Below are positions 28,452-36,676 of a stretch of 64,000 nucleotides of DNA, piece by piece. Positions within the stretch are counted from its first letter, which is position 1; each line of letters starts with the position of its first letter. This DNA comes from Streptomyces asiaticus (lineage in GTDB: Bacteria; Actinomycetota; Actinomycetes; Streptomycetales; Streptomycetaceae). The DNA is taken from positions 930,001-994,000 of the forward strand of contig NZ_JAGSHX010000006.1 in assembly GCF_018138715.1 (NCBI RefSeq). Reading direction: 5' to 3'. Below the pieces are notes generated by a model. That model saw only the letters and a program-made list of their open reading frames with translations, was not told the DNA's origin and made no database searches. The translations under genes and the position numbers were made by a program.

Positions 28452-30085
28452 GGCGGCGTCCGCACGCCCGGACCCCGCACCCCCGAGCCCCGCACCCCCG
28501 GACCCGTCGTCCCCGGACCCCTCGCCGCCGGGTGGTCCTCGCGCTCTGTCTGGCGCTGCTCGGCCCGGCCACCGCCTGTGGCTCCGGTGACGAGGACTCC
28601 ACCACCCTGCACGTACTGGCGAGTTCGGAGCTGCGGGACATGGAGCCGCTGCTGGACGACCTGCGCCGGGACACGGGGGTGGAGCTGGACATGGAGTACA
28701 AGGCCACGGTGGACGCCGGGGACGGGCTGACGCCCGGTGCGTACCACCACGACCTGGCCTGGCTCTCCTCCGACCGGTACTTCCAGCTCAGGCTCAAGGA
28801 GTCCAAGAGCACCGCGAAGCCCCTCTCCACCACGACCATGCTCTCCCCCGTGGTCGTCGGCGTGAAGCCGGAGACGGCGCGGGCCCTGCGGGCGAGGGCG
28901 AAGGGCGGACAGGTGTCCTGGGCGGACATCGCCGACGCCGCCGCCGCGGGCTCGGTGCGCTTCGGCATGGCCGACCCCAAACGCACCAACAGCGGCCTCT
29001 CCGCGCTCGTCGGCGTCGCCACCGCCGCGGCCGGGACCGGCAGCGCGCTGCGCGCCGAGGACATCTCCTGCGACCGGCTGCGCGGCTTCCGCACCGGCCA
29101 GAAGCTCACCGCGGACAGCAGCGCCGATCTGCGCGAGCAGTACATCGCCCACCAGGACCGGCTGGACGCCCTGATCACCTACGAATCGGAGCTGCTCTCG
29201 CTCAACGCCGGCGGCAAGCTCCACGAGAAGCTGGAGATCGTCTATCCGAAGGACGGCATGGTGCTGTCCGACTATCCGCTGCTCCTCCTCGACCCGGCCA
29301 AGCGCGCGGCGTACGACAAGGTGGTGAACTGGCTCAAGAGCGCCTCGGCGCAGAAGAAGATCATGGAGCGCACGCTGCGCCGGCCGCTCGGCGCGGACGT
29401 CCGCAGGGACCCGAGGCTGCGGGCGGACATCGGCAACGCGCTGTACTTCCCGGACCAGCGGGCGGTGGTGGACCAACTGGTCGAGGACTACGGCGATCCC
29501 CGGCTGCCCACCGCCCACCATGTGATCTTCCTCCTCGACTTCTCCACCTCGATGCGGGGTCCGCGGGTGGCCTCGCTGCGCGCGGCGTTCGCCGGGCTCA
29601 GCGGCGCCGACACCTCCGCCACGGGGAAGTTCGTGCGGTTCTACCAGGGTGAGCGGGTCACCGTGATGCGCTTCGGGGGCCGTGTGCTCGCCGAGCGCGA
29701 TGTCACCGTCGGCGGGCGGCGCGACCTGGACTCCGTGAAGTCCTTCGTCGCGGCGGACGACTTCGACAACTCCACCGCCATCTGGTCCGCGCTGGACCAC
29801 GCCTACGGCAAGGCGTCCGGCATCGCCCGCGACCACCCCGGACAGCCCATCTCCATCGTCCTCATGACGGACGGGGAGAACACCTCCGGCATCACCCGCC
29901 AGGAGTTCGAGCGCCGGTACGCGGCACGGGCGGAGACCGTCCGCGGCGTCCCCACCTTCCCGCTGCGGTTCGGCGAGGCGGACACCGCGGAGCTGACCCG
30001 GGCGGCGCGTACGACCGGCGGGCGCATGGTGGACGCGGGCGCCCGTTCCCTCCCCGACGCCTTCAAGGAGATCCGTGGCTGTTGA
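28448..30085 (+). CDS. Substrate-binding-like lipoprotein fused to a von Willebrand A domain
   Basis: A 545-residue protein. A very Arg/Pro-rich N-terminus precedes a signal segment with a lipobox-like GPATAC. Residues 50-340 resemble a type-2 binding protein (LHVLASSELRDMEPLLDDLR, MADPKRTNSGLSALVGVATA). Residues 355-540 are a vWA domain with the metal-binding motif LLDFSTSMRG (DxSxS) and TDGENTSG. vWA domains usually bind other proteins through a bound metal ion. The ATG overlaps the previous stop by 4 bp. It is probably the extracellular partner of the two flanking gene products; the pathway is not known. Confidence 0.8.
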   Translation: MRRRPHARTPHPRAPHPRTRRPRTPRRRVVLALCLALLGPATACGSGDEDSTTLHVLASSELRDMEPLLDDLRRDTGVELDMEYKATVDAGDGLTPGAYHHDLAWLSSDRYFQLRLKESKSTAKPLSTTTMLSPVVVGVKPETARALRARAKGGQVSWADIADAAAAGSVRFGMADPKRTNSGLSALVGVATAAAGTGSALRAEDISCDRLRGFRTGQKLTADSSADLREQYIAHQDRLDALITYESELLSLNAGGKLHEKLEIVYPKDGMVLSDYPLLLLDPAKRAAYDKVVNWLKSASAQKKIMERTLRRPLGADVRRDPRLRADIGNALYFPDQRAVVDQLVEDYGDPRLPTAHHVIFLLDFSTSMRGPRVASLRAAFAGLSGADTSATGKFVRFYQGERVTVMRFGGRVLAERDVTVGGRRDLDSVKSFVAADDFDNSTAIWSALDHAYGKASGIARDHPGQPISIVLMTDGENTSGITRQEFERRYAARAETVRGVPTFPLRFGEADTAELTRAARTTGGRMVDAGARSLPDAFKEIRGC

Positions 30086-30863
30086 CAGCGGAATGTGGTG
30101 GAGCGTCTGGTGGCCCTGGATGCTCGTGTGGCTGGTGACCGCCGTGAGCCTGATCGCCGTCGTGGCCTGGCTGGCGGTCCGGGTGCACCGGTACCGCAAA
30201 CGGCTCAGATCGAGCGCGGAGAAGCCCACCGAGGGCATCTGCCTCTACCTCCACGACCGGGCCATCATGAACCTCTACGAGATGGGCCGTTACGAGAAGG
30301 CGCTGGAGCGGGAGGTCCAGCACCGGATCACCCGCACCGCGGACGGCTCGCTGCGGGCCCGGCTCTTCGGCGTGGGCGTCAGCGGCGGCCGGAACGTCAG
30401 CCGCGAGGAAATCAGCATGTACATCGAGAGCGCCAAGCCCATCACGGCGATCGGCCTCATCGTGGACACCCTCGAACGGACCGACGCCATCGTCCACGGC
30501 GACCTCAGGACCGGCACCATCACCCGGAACCACGCCCTGGAACGGGCCCTGGACACGATCGACCGCCCGGGCCCGGGGGCCGCGGAGAGCGTCCGGCTGC
30601 GCGACATCGAGGACTTCGTCTCCATCAGGGGCCGGTTCCGCAAGGCCGGCCAGACCCCCTCGCGCACCGTCTTCCTCGCCCCGTACGGCGACCCCGAGGA
30701 CCCGGCCGAGGGGCCCCAGGTGCGCGTGGTCTGCACCACCGACGGGCTGCGCAACGACGACAGCCACGAGGGCACGTTCCCGGCGCGCTGCCTGGGCAAG
30801 GTACGGGACTGGAACCCGGGGACCGGTGAGCTGACCATCGAGGCCATCGCCATCTTCAGCTAG
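30075..30863 (+). CDS. Single-span membrane protein of the vWA operon
   Basis: A 262-residue protein. One strong span lies near residues 13-36 (WMLVWLVTAVSLIAVVAWLA), followed by basic residues, so the remaining 220 residues should be cytoplasmic. That part has REEISMYIESAKPITAIGLI and DTLERTDAIVHGDLRTGTIT, which match no domain I can name. The GTG at 30075 follows AAGGAG and overlaps the vWA gene by 11 bp, showing coupled translation. It could relay a state sensed outside by the two binding-like proteins to the cytoplasm; this is inference. Confidence 0.75.
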   Translation: MAVDSGMWWSVWWPWMLVWLVTAVSLIAVVAWLAVRVHRYRKRLRSSAEKPTEGICLYLHDRAIMNLYEMGRYEKALEREVQHRITRTADGSLRARLFGVGVSGGRNVSREEISMYIESAKPITAIGLIVDTLERTDAIVHGDLRTGTITRNHALERALDTIDRPGPGAAESVRLRDIEDFVSIRGRFRKAGQTPSRTVFLAPYGDPEDPAEGPQVRVVCTTDGLRNDDSHEGTFPARCLGKVRDWNPGTGELTIEAIAIFS

Positions 30864-31148
30864 CCGTACGAGAGCCGGTACCGCACGATAACCGGACGGT
30901 GTTCACAAAGGGCTTTTCTCAGGGCCACTCAGCGCAATGCACCGTGACTTCTCACATCACCGGAGAGGGCGTCGGAATGCCGATCCGAGCGACTATTTGA
31001 CCGCTACATCGGACTTGAAACGACCTTCCGCCGAGATTTTGGTGACATTGAGCGTCCCAGCACTGTCCTCTTACGACATGCCTGCTTTACGTTTCTCTTT
31101 TCCCGCACCACCACGCACAGCACCACCAGGCACACGTACAGGGGAACC
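30864..31148. other. Intergenic region, no gene seen
   Basis: 285 bp between two plus-strand genes, AT-richer near 30985-31050 and therefore likely to hold the promoter of the VC0807-family gene. A TTGACC at 30997 may be a -35 element, but no matching -10 was convincing. Confidence 0.35.
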
Positions 31149-31901
31149 GTGCTCACTCAGGACTCGACCACGCAAGGCGCCTCGAGCGCACCGGATACGG
31201 AGCCGCCACAGACCGGCGAGCGGCCCAAAGCGCCCGCCCGGTCCAAGAAGGCCGCCATTCTCGGCTGGGCCGTCACGCTCAGCCTCAATGTCGTCGCACC
31301 GATCGTCACGTACAACGCACTGCGCGACCACGGCTTCAGCGAATTCGCCGCGCTGCTGATCAGCAGTGCCTGGCCGGTGGTCGACGGCGCCGTCCATCTC
31401 GCCTGGCGCCGCCGCCTCGATGAACTCGCCATCGTCACGCTGGTGTTCATCGTGATCACGGCCGTGGTGTCGACCGTCGGCGCGCACTCGGCCCGGGCGC
31501 TGCTGATCAAGGACTCGTGCGTCACCGGGCTGTTCGGGGTGCTCTGCCTGGCGACGCTGCTGGCGCCGCGCCCCCTGATGTTCTACCTGGGGCGCAAGTT
31601 CGCCACCGACGGCACCGAGGCGAGCACCGCCTGGTGGAACGGGCTGTGGCACGTCGATGGCTTCCGCAAGGCCATGATGACGATGACGACCGTCTGGGGC
31701 GTGGTCTACTGCATCGAGTCCGCGGTCCGGGTCGTCCTGTCGTACACCCTCAGAACCGACACCATGGTGGTCCTGAGCCCGGTGCTGATCTACGCCGTGC
31801 TGGGCTCCCTCGGCACATGGACGGCCCTTTACGGCAAGCGGTCGCGCCGCAAGGGCCAGGCGCGCGCCGCCGCGGCGGCGGCAGCGGCGGCCGAGGGCTG
31901 A
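31149..31901 (+). CDS. VC0807-family integral membrane protein
   Basis: A 250-residue protein with five to six membrane spans from residue 36 on and a polar N-terminus. It fits the VC0807 family, with LNVVAPIVTYNALRDHGFSE, SSAWPVVDGAVHLAWRRRLD and RPLMFYLGRKFATDG. The C-terminus is an Ala-rich, basic tail. The GTG at 31149 follows GGGGAA. The role of this family is not established. Confidence 0.8.
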   Translation: MLTQDSTTQGASSAPDTEPPQTGERPKAPARSKKAAILGWAVTLSLNVVAPIVTYNALRDHGFSEFAALLISSAWPVVDGAVHLAWRRRLDELAIVTLVFIVITAVVSTVGAHSARALLIKDSCVTGLFGVLCLATLLAPRPLMFYLGRKFATDGTEASTAWWNGLWHVDGFRKAMMTMTTVWGVVYCIESAVRVVLSYTLRTDTMVVLSPVLIYAVLGSLGTWTALYGKRSRRKGQARAAAAAAAAAEG

Positions 31902-32012
31902 CCGACCCCGGGCGCGGTGAACTCCGGTGCCCGGCACCGACGTTGGTGTGGGAAGCTGTTCACCAGTCGAACGCGGGCGGGGGCCGTGACGGTCGTCGAG
32001 AGGAGACTTGCG

Positions 32013-32810
32013 TTGACGGAGAACGGCTTCCGCGCCGAGGAGATCGATACCAGCAGGCCGCATCCTGCCCGGATCTACGACTACCTGCTGGGGGGCAAGA
32101 ACAACTACGAGGTGGACCGCGAGGCCGGTGACCGGCTCGCCGCCGCGGCACCCGAGGTGTGGAGCGGCGTACGGGCCAACCGCGACTTCCTGCGCCGCGC
32201 CGTGCGCCATGTGGTCGACAGCGGGATCCGGCAGATCCTCGACATCGGCACCGGGCTGCCCAGCTCCCCCAATGTGCATGAGATCGCCCGCGAGTTGGCG
32301 CCGGACGTGCGCGTCGCGTACGTCGACAACGATCCGATCGTCAACACGTACGCCAATGTGCTGCTGCGCGGTTCGGCCGCGACCAGCATCGCGCTCGCCG
32401 ATCTGCGCGACCCGCGGGCCGTCCTGGACCACCCCGAGGTCCGTCAGGTCATCGACTTCGACCAGCCGGTCGCGGTGCTCCTCGTGGCCATCGTGCACTT
32501 CCTCACCGAGGCGGAGCAGCCCGAGCGGGTCGTCGCCACCCTGCGCGACGCGCTGCCCGCCGGGAGCTTCCTGGTGCTCTCCCACGCCACCGACGACTTC
32601 GCCGACCGCAGCGCCGCCTCGGCCGTCTACGACACCGCCACCGCCACCTTGAGCCTGCGGTCCCGCGACCGGATCGAGCGGTTCTTCGACGGGTTCACCC
32701 TGGTCGAGCCCGGTCTGGCCGAGGTCCCGTTCTGGCGCCCGGACGCCCCGCCGCCGACCCGGCCCGGGGAGGTCGGCTACTACGGCGGGGTGGCGCGCAA
32801 GACCGGCTGA
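32013..32810 (+). CDS. SAM-dependent methyltransferase, DUF574 type
   Basis: A 265-residue protein of the actinobacterial DUF574 methyltransferase group. Typical stretches are RIYDYLLGGKNNYEVDREAG, the SAM-binding loop LDIGTGLPSSPNVHEIAREL, and the acidic strand end VAYVDNDPIV, then VLLVAIVHFL. The TTG at 32013 is chosen because GAGAGGAG lies 8 nt before it and because length and N-terminus then fit the family. In-frame alternatives are a GTG at 31985 and a start at 31917. Substrates of this family are mostly unknown. Confidence 0.82.
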   Translation: MTENGFRAEEIDTSRPHPARIYDYLLGGKNNYEVDREAGDRLAAAAPEVWSGVRANRDFLRRAVRHVVDSGIRQILDIGTGLPSSPNVHEIARELAPDVRVAYVDNDPIVNTYANVLLRGSAATSIALADLRDPRAVLDHPEVRQVIDFDQPVAVLLVAIVHFLTEAEQPERVVATLRDALPAGSFLVLSHATDDFADRSAASAVYDTATATLSLRSRDRIERFFDGFTLVEPGLAEVPFWRPDAPPPTRPGEVGYYGGVARKTG

Positions 32811-32832
32811 ACCGCCGCGCGCGGTCGGCGGT
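32811..32832. terminator. Hairpin between convergent genes
   Basis: ACCGCCG (32811-32817) pairs with CGGCGGT (32826-32832), starting right at the methyltransferase stop and ending 6 bp before the stop of the opposing gene. Confidence 0.5.
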
Positions 32833-32837
32833 CGGCG

Positions 32838-34427
32838 TCAGGAGGGGCAGGCGTTCCTGGAGCCGTTCCGGTAGGTGCGGTAGAGGCCGGGCGCGCCCGG
32901 ATCGCCGGAGCCGGCGCTCGACGGGAACTCGACCACGGGCACGGGCTTGCACACGGCCCATTGGTCGTTCCTGCCCGGACCCTCGAACCCGTACGTCCCT
33001 CCGGCGCCGACCAGGCAGGAGCTGCACCCGTCACCGGCGATGCTGGGGATGATGAGGGTGTTGTACACATCGTCCTTCGTCGGGATGCTCAACGCCTCCG
33101 GCGCCTTCTTGCCGCCCTCGTTGATCTCGGCGAAGGTGCGGTCCACGGCGCCCGCGAGCAGCGTGAAGGCATCGTGGTACATCACGGCGTAGCCGTCGTC
33201 GAGCGCCTTCTTGCCCAGCTTGTGCTGGGCCCCGATCTCCTCGAAGCTGTCGAGGAAGCGGCCGAGCGCCTTCTTGGGCTTGGCCTTCCCCGCCCACCAG
33301 GCGGGGTCGACGGCGGAGGCGTCGACGATCGTGGCGCGTGCCTCGTCCAGCCATCGGCGGGGCGCGTCCCCGGTGAGCGTGGGTTCCAGGCCGATGCCGA
33401 CCTTCAGGATGCGCAGCGTCGTGGTGCGCCCGCAGCTGCCCTCCTGCGCCATGCGCTCCATGAAGGCGGGGAGGTCCTGGTCGCGGCCCGCGAAGAAGAC
33501 GGTGTCGGACTTCTCGTTGCAGATCTTCTGGACGGCGTCGGTGAACCGCTGGGGGATGCCCTTGTCGGTTCCGGAGGTGCCGGTGAAGTTCGAGTTGTGA
33601 TTGGTCAGGTCGTACGCGTCGCCGAAGTGCCGTTCGAAGACGCTGCGCAGGTTCTGGGAGTAGACGTCCTCGCTGCGGTGGTCCCAGACCAGGAAGCCTC
33701 TGTGCCGGGCCGGTTTCCGGTCCAGGTAGAGCTTGAGGGCGCGGGCGAACTGGTCGTTGTTGGGCGAGGTCTTGAAGAAGTACGGGGAGTTCATGTTGGC
33801 CGCGGTGATGACCGGGCCGACGGTGGGGATGCTGTGCCTGCTGAGCGCGGCGATCGCCTTACGGGTCTCCGGTGTGCTGCTGGGGATGCCGGTCACGCCG
33901 ACCAGCGGCGCCCGGGTGTCCTTGGTCAGCTCGGCCAGACGGTCGACGACGGGCTCCCATTGGTCGAGGTTGCGGCCGTCCGGGGCGAGCAGCAGCTGGT
34001 AGTGCGGTCCGCCGAAGCGATTGGCCTGCCGCTGCGCGGCCAGGGCGCCCGCGATGCCGCGGCGGATCATGTCCGCCGTCATGGCGCTGTGGTCGTCCGC
34101 GGTGAAGGGCATCATCAGCGCGATCCGTACGTACGGGATCCTGGGTCCGCTCGGCGGGTCCTCCCAGTCCCGCTTCACCCGGGCGTTCTCGTCCGCCACC
34201 GCCCCGATGAGGCTTTCGATGCCCGGGTCCGCCTCGAAGGCTTCCTCGGTGACGCCCACGCAGTCCCCGTCGATGTCCCGCAGGTCGTCACCGCACCTGC
34301 CGGGGCCCTGTGCCATGGTGACGGCGATGGTGATCGCGGCGGCGACCAGGGCGCCGATTCCGACGACGGCCAGCCATTCGAGCGGCCCCCACTCACGAGG
34401 ATGACGGCGGAACAGACGGAGCAGCAT
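32838..34427 (-). CDS. Membrane-anchored type-1 periplasmic-binding-like protein
   Basis: A 529-residue protein. A basic N-terminus is followed by one span (WLAVVGIGALVAAAITIAVT). The outer part resembles type-1 periplasmic-binding folds, such as branched-chain amino acid receptors (RIALMMPFTADDHSAMTADM, RAPLVGVTGIPSSTPETRKA). Several cysteines (CGDDL, ICNE, CSSCLVG) may form disulfides. It starts 6 bp after the stop of a large ATPase gene with GAGGAAGC before its ATG, so the two form an operon. No transporter permease is nearby, so a sensing role is more likely than transport. Confidence 0.75.
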   Translation of the reverse strand: MLLRLFRRHPREWGPLEWLAVVGIGALVAAAITIAVTMAQGPGRCGDDLRDIDGDCVGVTEEAFEADPGIESLIGAVADENARVKRDWEDPPSGPRIPYVRIALMMPFTADDHSAMTADMIRRGIAGALAAQRQANRFGGPHYQLLLAPDGRNLDQWEPVVDRLAELTKDTRAPLVGVTGIPSSTPETRKAIAALSRHSIPTVGPVITAANMNSPYFFKTSPNNDQFARALKLYLDRKPARHRGFLVWDHRSEDVYSQNLRSVFERHFGDAYDLTNHNSNFTGTSGTDKGIPQRFTDAVQKICNEKSDTVFFAGRDQDLPAFMERMAQEGSCGRTTTLRILKVGIGLEPTLTGDAPRRWLDEARATIVDASAVDPAWWAGKAKPKKALGRFLDSFEEIGAQHKLGKKALDDGYAVMYHDAFTLLAGAVDRTFAEINEGGKKAPEALSIPTKDDVYNTLIIPSIAGDGCSSCLVGAGGTYGFEGPGRNDQWAVCKPVPVVEFPSSAGSGDPGAPGLYRTYRNGSRNACPS

Positions 34428-34433
34428 GCTTCC

Positions 34434-36560
34434 TCACTGACCGGAGATAGGGAAGGGGCGCTTCTTCCGTGCCGCCGCGGGCCAGTTGCGGGCCGCCTGG
34501 CCCAGGACGGCGTGCCAGGACGGATGGCGCGGTGAGAGATAGGCCAGCTCCTCGCCGACCGCCTTGCACATATCGGGATCCGGCTCGGCGTGCGGCTCGG
34601 AGACATGCCACAGGGCGTGCAGCAGCCGGTTGACGCAGCGCTCGATCTCGTGCAGCTCGGCGTACCGGCCGTCGTGCGCGCCGAGGGCGATCTGCATCCG
34701 TTCGTCGGTCCACTCCTCGGCCGGTGGGGTGGGCGCGGTCGCCGCGTACTGGAGGCACAGCAGCCAGTGGGCGGCGGCATTGGCGTCCTTCTCCGACTGG
34801 AACTCCTCCGTCAGCATGGCCACCACCGTCTCGGCGTTCCCGGCCGCGAGGGTGTGCCGCAGGGCGTCGGCCTCGCCGCTCTCACCGCGCTGGGCGTGGT
34901 GCATCCGCAGGAAGCGGTGGATGTCCTGCCAGCTGCGGCCGTCCTCGGCCCGTGAGGAGGTGCGGCGCGCCTCGTGCACCAGCAGGGTGCGCAGCAGCGC
35001 GTCGGTGACCAACGGCTGGTCGGGCGGGGTCAGTTGCTGCCACTGCTGCTCTTCGAGGTAGTCGGTGGCGGAGTTGGCCGGCAGTTGGTCCGGGCCCTGG
35101 AGCCGCAGATGCTCGGCCAGCGCCTCGGCCGCGGTGCTGTCGCGGGCGAGCGAGAGCAGGGTCAGCCGGTCGCGCTGGCGCCGGTCCGGGAGCAGCCGCT
35201 CCAGGAGCGCCTCGGTGACCGGGCGGCCGTCCTTCGCGTTCAGTTCGAGGAGGTCCCGCGGGTCCACGCCGCGGCCCCGCTTGGTGGCGTCCAGGACCGC
35301 CGCGCACAGCACGGTGGTCACCGCGGGGTGCCCGCCGGTCAGGGAGTGCACGGCGGAGGCCAGATAGGGGTGGAGCGGCCGGGCGGGCCGGCCGGGCACC
35401 AGGAGGGGCAGGATGTCGTCCCGGCTCAGCGGGGTGAGCGGGACGGCGAGCAGGCCGGCGGACGGGGCCAGGCCCCTGCGCTGCCAGCCGGAGGACTTCA
35501 CCAGGTCGGGCAGGTCGCGGCGGACGGCGTCGGAGGCGTCCTCGGGTAAGCCGCCGAGGCGGGTGGCCACCACGACGAGCTCCTCGTGGTCGGGGCGCTC
35601 GGGCAGCGCCCGGTGTTCGAGGAGCAGATCGAGGAAGTCCTGGCCGGGCGGGCAGTGGGCGTCGTCGAGCAGGATGAGCGGCCAGGGTTCGCGGTTCCAC
35701 CGCTGGAGCCTGCCGTAGGAGGAGGCGACATCGTGGAGGAAGGCGGCCATCAGGCTCTGCTCGGCCGCGTGCCGGTAGTCGCCGCCGCGCTGGAACCACT
35801 CCCCCAGCAGCACCAGCGGATCCTGTCCGTCCGCGCCCCGCGGGAAGCGCCCCCGGTACCACTCCTGTGCCGCGGCCGGCTGGTGCCGCTCGGTGTACTC
35901 GGCCACCACGGCGGCGGTGACCGCGTCCCGGCCCCACTCCGCGTCGGCCTCCGCGTCGATGGTCTCCAGACGGCCTTCGACGGCGGTGGCCCAGGCGTGT
36001 CTCAGCGCGTTCTCGTCCCCGCCGGCGAGGCGGCAGGCGAGCAGCAGCCGGGCGAACCGCAGACACGCGGCGTCCCGCTGCTCGCCGTTGCCGTGGTACC
36101 AGCCGGAGACGGCGAACAGGCCGGGCGCCAGGACGGGGAAGCGACGGCGCAACGCGGGGGCGAGCCCACACACCAGCTCCGCGAGGATCTCCACCAGGGT
36201 GGCCGCGGTGGGGGCGCCGCCGTCGGCCGGGGCATGCGGGAAGGTGGCGGACTCGGTGGCCACGGCCCGGACGTGGGCCAGCGGCAGCCGGTCCCGATAG
36301 CGCGCCGCCAGCTCCTCCAGGACGGCGGTGCGCCCCATGCCGTGATACCCCGTCAGCAGCACCACGGGCAGATCGCCCTGGTGCTCCCGGCCGGTCCGGG
36401 ACCGCTCGTCGTAGGCCAGGCCGGTCAGCCGGGGAACGAGCGAGCGCAGCAACGGGTCCCGTCCATAGAGCGGTGACCCTTCCGATACGCCCATCCCGTT
36501 GCGACCCGCCTCAGTCGTGCTCTGCTGCCCGGCAGCCGTGACCTCGGAGACGGGCGGCAC
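34434..36560 (-). CDS. Large STAND-type P-loop ATPase with altered Walker A
   Basis: A 708-residue cytoplasmic protein. The nucleotide loop LLTGYHGMGRTAVLEEL lies at residues 69-85, where the usual Walker A Lys is Arg (GMGRT). The Walker B is LILLDDAH near residue 300. The C-terminal half is helical and may be repeat-like (residues 480-700). STAND ATPases act as switches that oligomerise on a signal. Its partner in the operon is an extracytoplasmic binding-like protein, which suggests signal sensing across the membrane. The GTG at 36560 is close to its ribosome site; a later ATG at residue 23 is an alternative. Confidence 0.72.
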   Translation of the reverse strand: MPPVSEVTAAGQQSTTEAGRNGMGVSEGSPLYGRDPLLRSLVPRLTGLAYDERSRTGREHQGDLPVVLLTGYHGMGRTAVLEELAARYRDRLPLAHVRAVATESATFPHAPADGGAPTAATLVEILAELVCGLAPALRRRFPVLAPGLFAVSGWYHGNGEQRDAACLRFARLLLACRLAGGDENALRHAWATAVEGRLETIDAEADAEWGRDAVTAAVVAEYTERHQPAAAQEWYRGRFPRGADGQDPLVLLGEWFQRGGDYRHAAEQSLMAAFLHDVASSYGRLQRWNREPWPLILLDDAHCPPGQDFLDLLLEHRALPERPDHEELVVVATRLGGLPEDASDAVRRDLPDLVKSSGWQRRGLAPSAGLLAVPLTPLSRDDILPLLVPGRPARPLHPYLASAVHSLTGGHPAVTTVLCAAVLDATKRGRGVDPRDLLELNAKDGRPVTEALLERLLPDRRQRDRLTLLSLARDSTAAEALAEHLRLQGPDQLPANSATDYLEEQQWQQLTPPDQPLVTDALLRTLLVHEARRTSSRAEDGRSWQDIHRFLRMHHAQRGESGEADALRHTLAAGNAETVVAMLTEEFQSEKDANAAAHWLLCLQYAATAPTPPAEEWTDERMQIALGAHDGRYAELHEIERCVNRLLHALWHVSEPHAEPDPDMCKAVGEELAYLSPRHPSWHAVLGQAARNWPAAARKKRPFPISGQ

Positions 36561-36676
36561 CGCTCCCCCGAGACATCAGCCGCTGACATCCGTACCAACT
36601 ACGCCTACAATCCTGAATTTACCCCTTGGGTAAACATCCCACCAGGTGAACGCGGCACCGTCGGAGAGAGTGCCGG

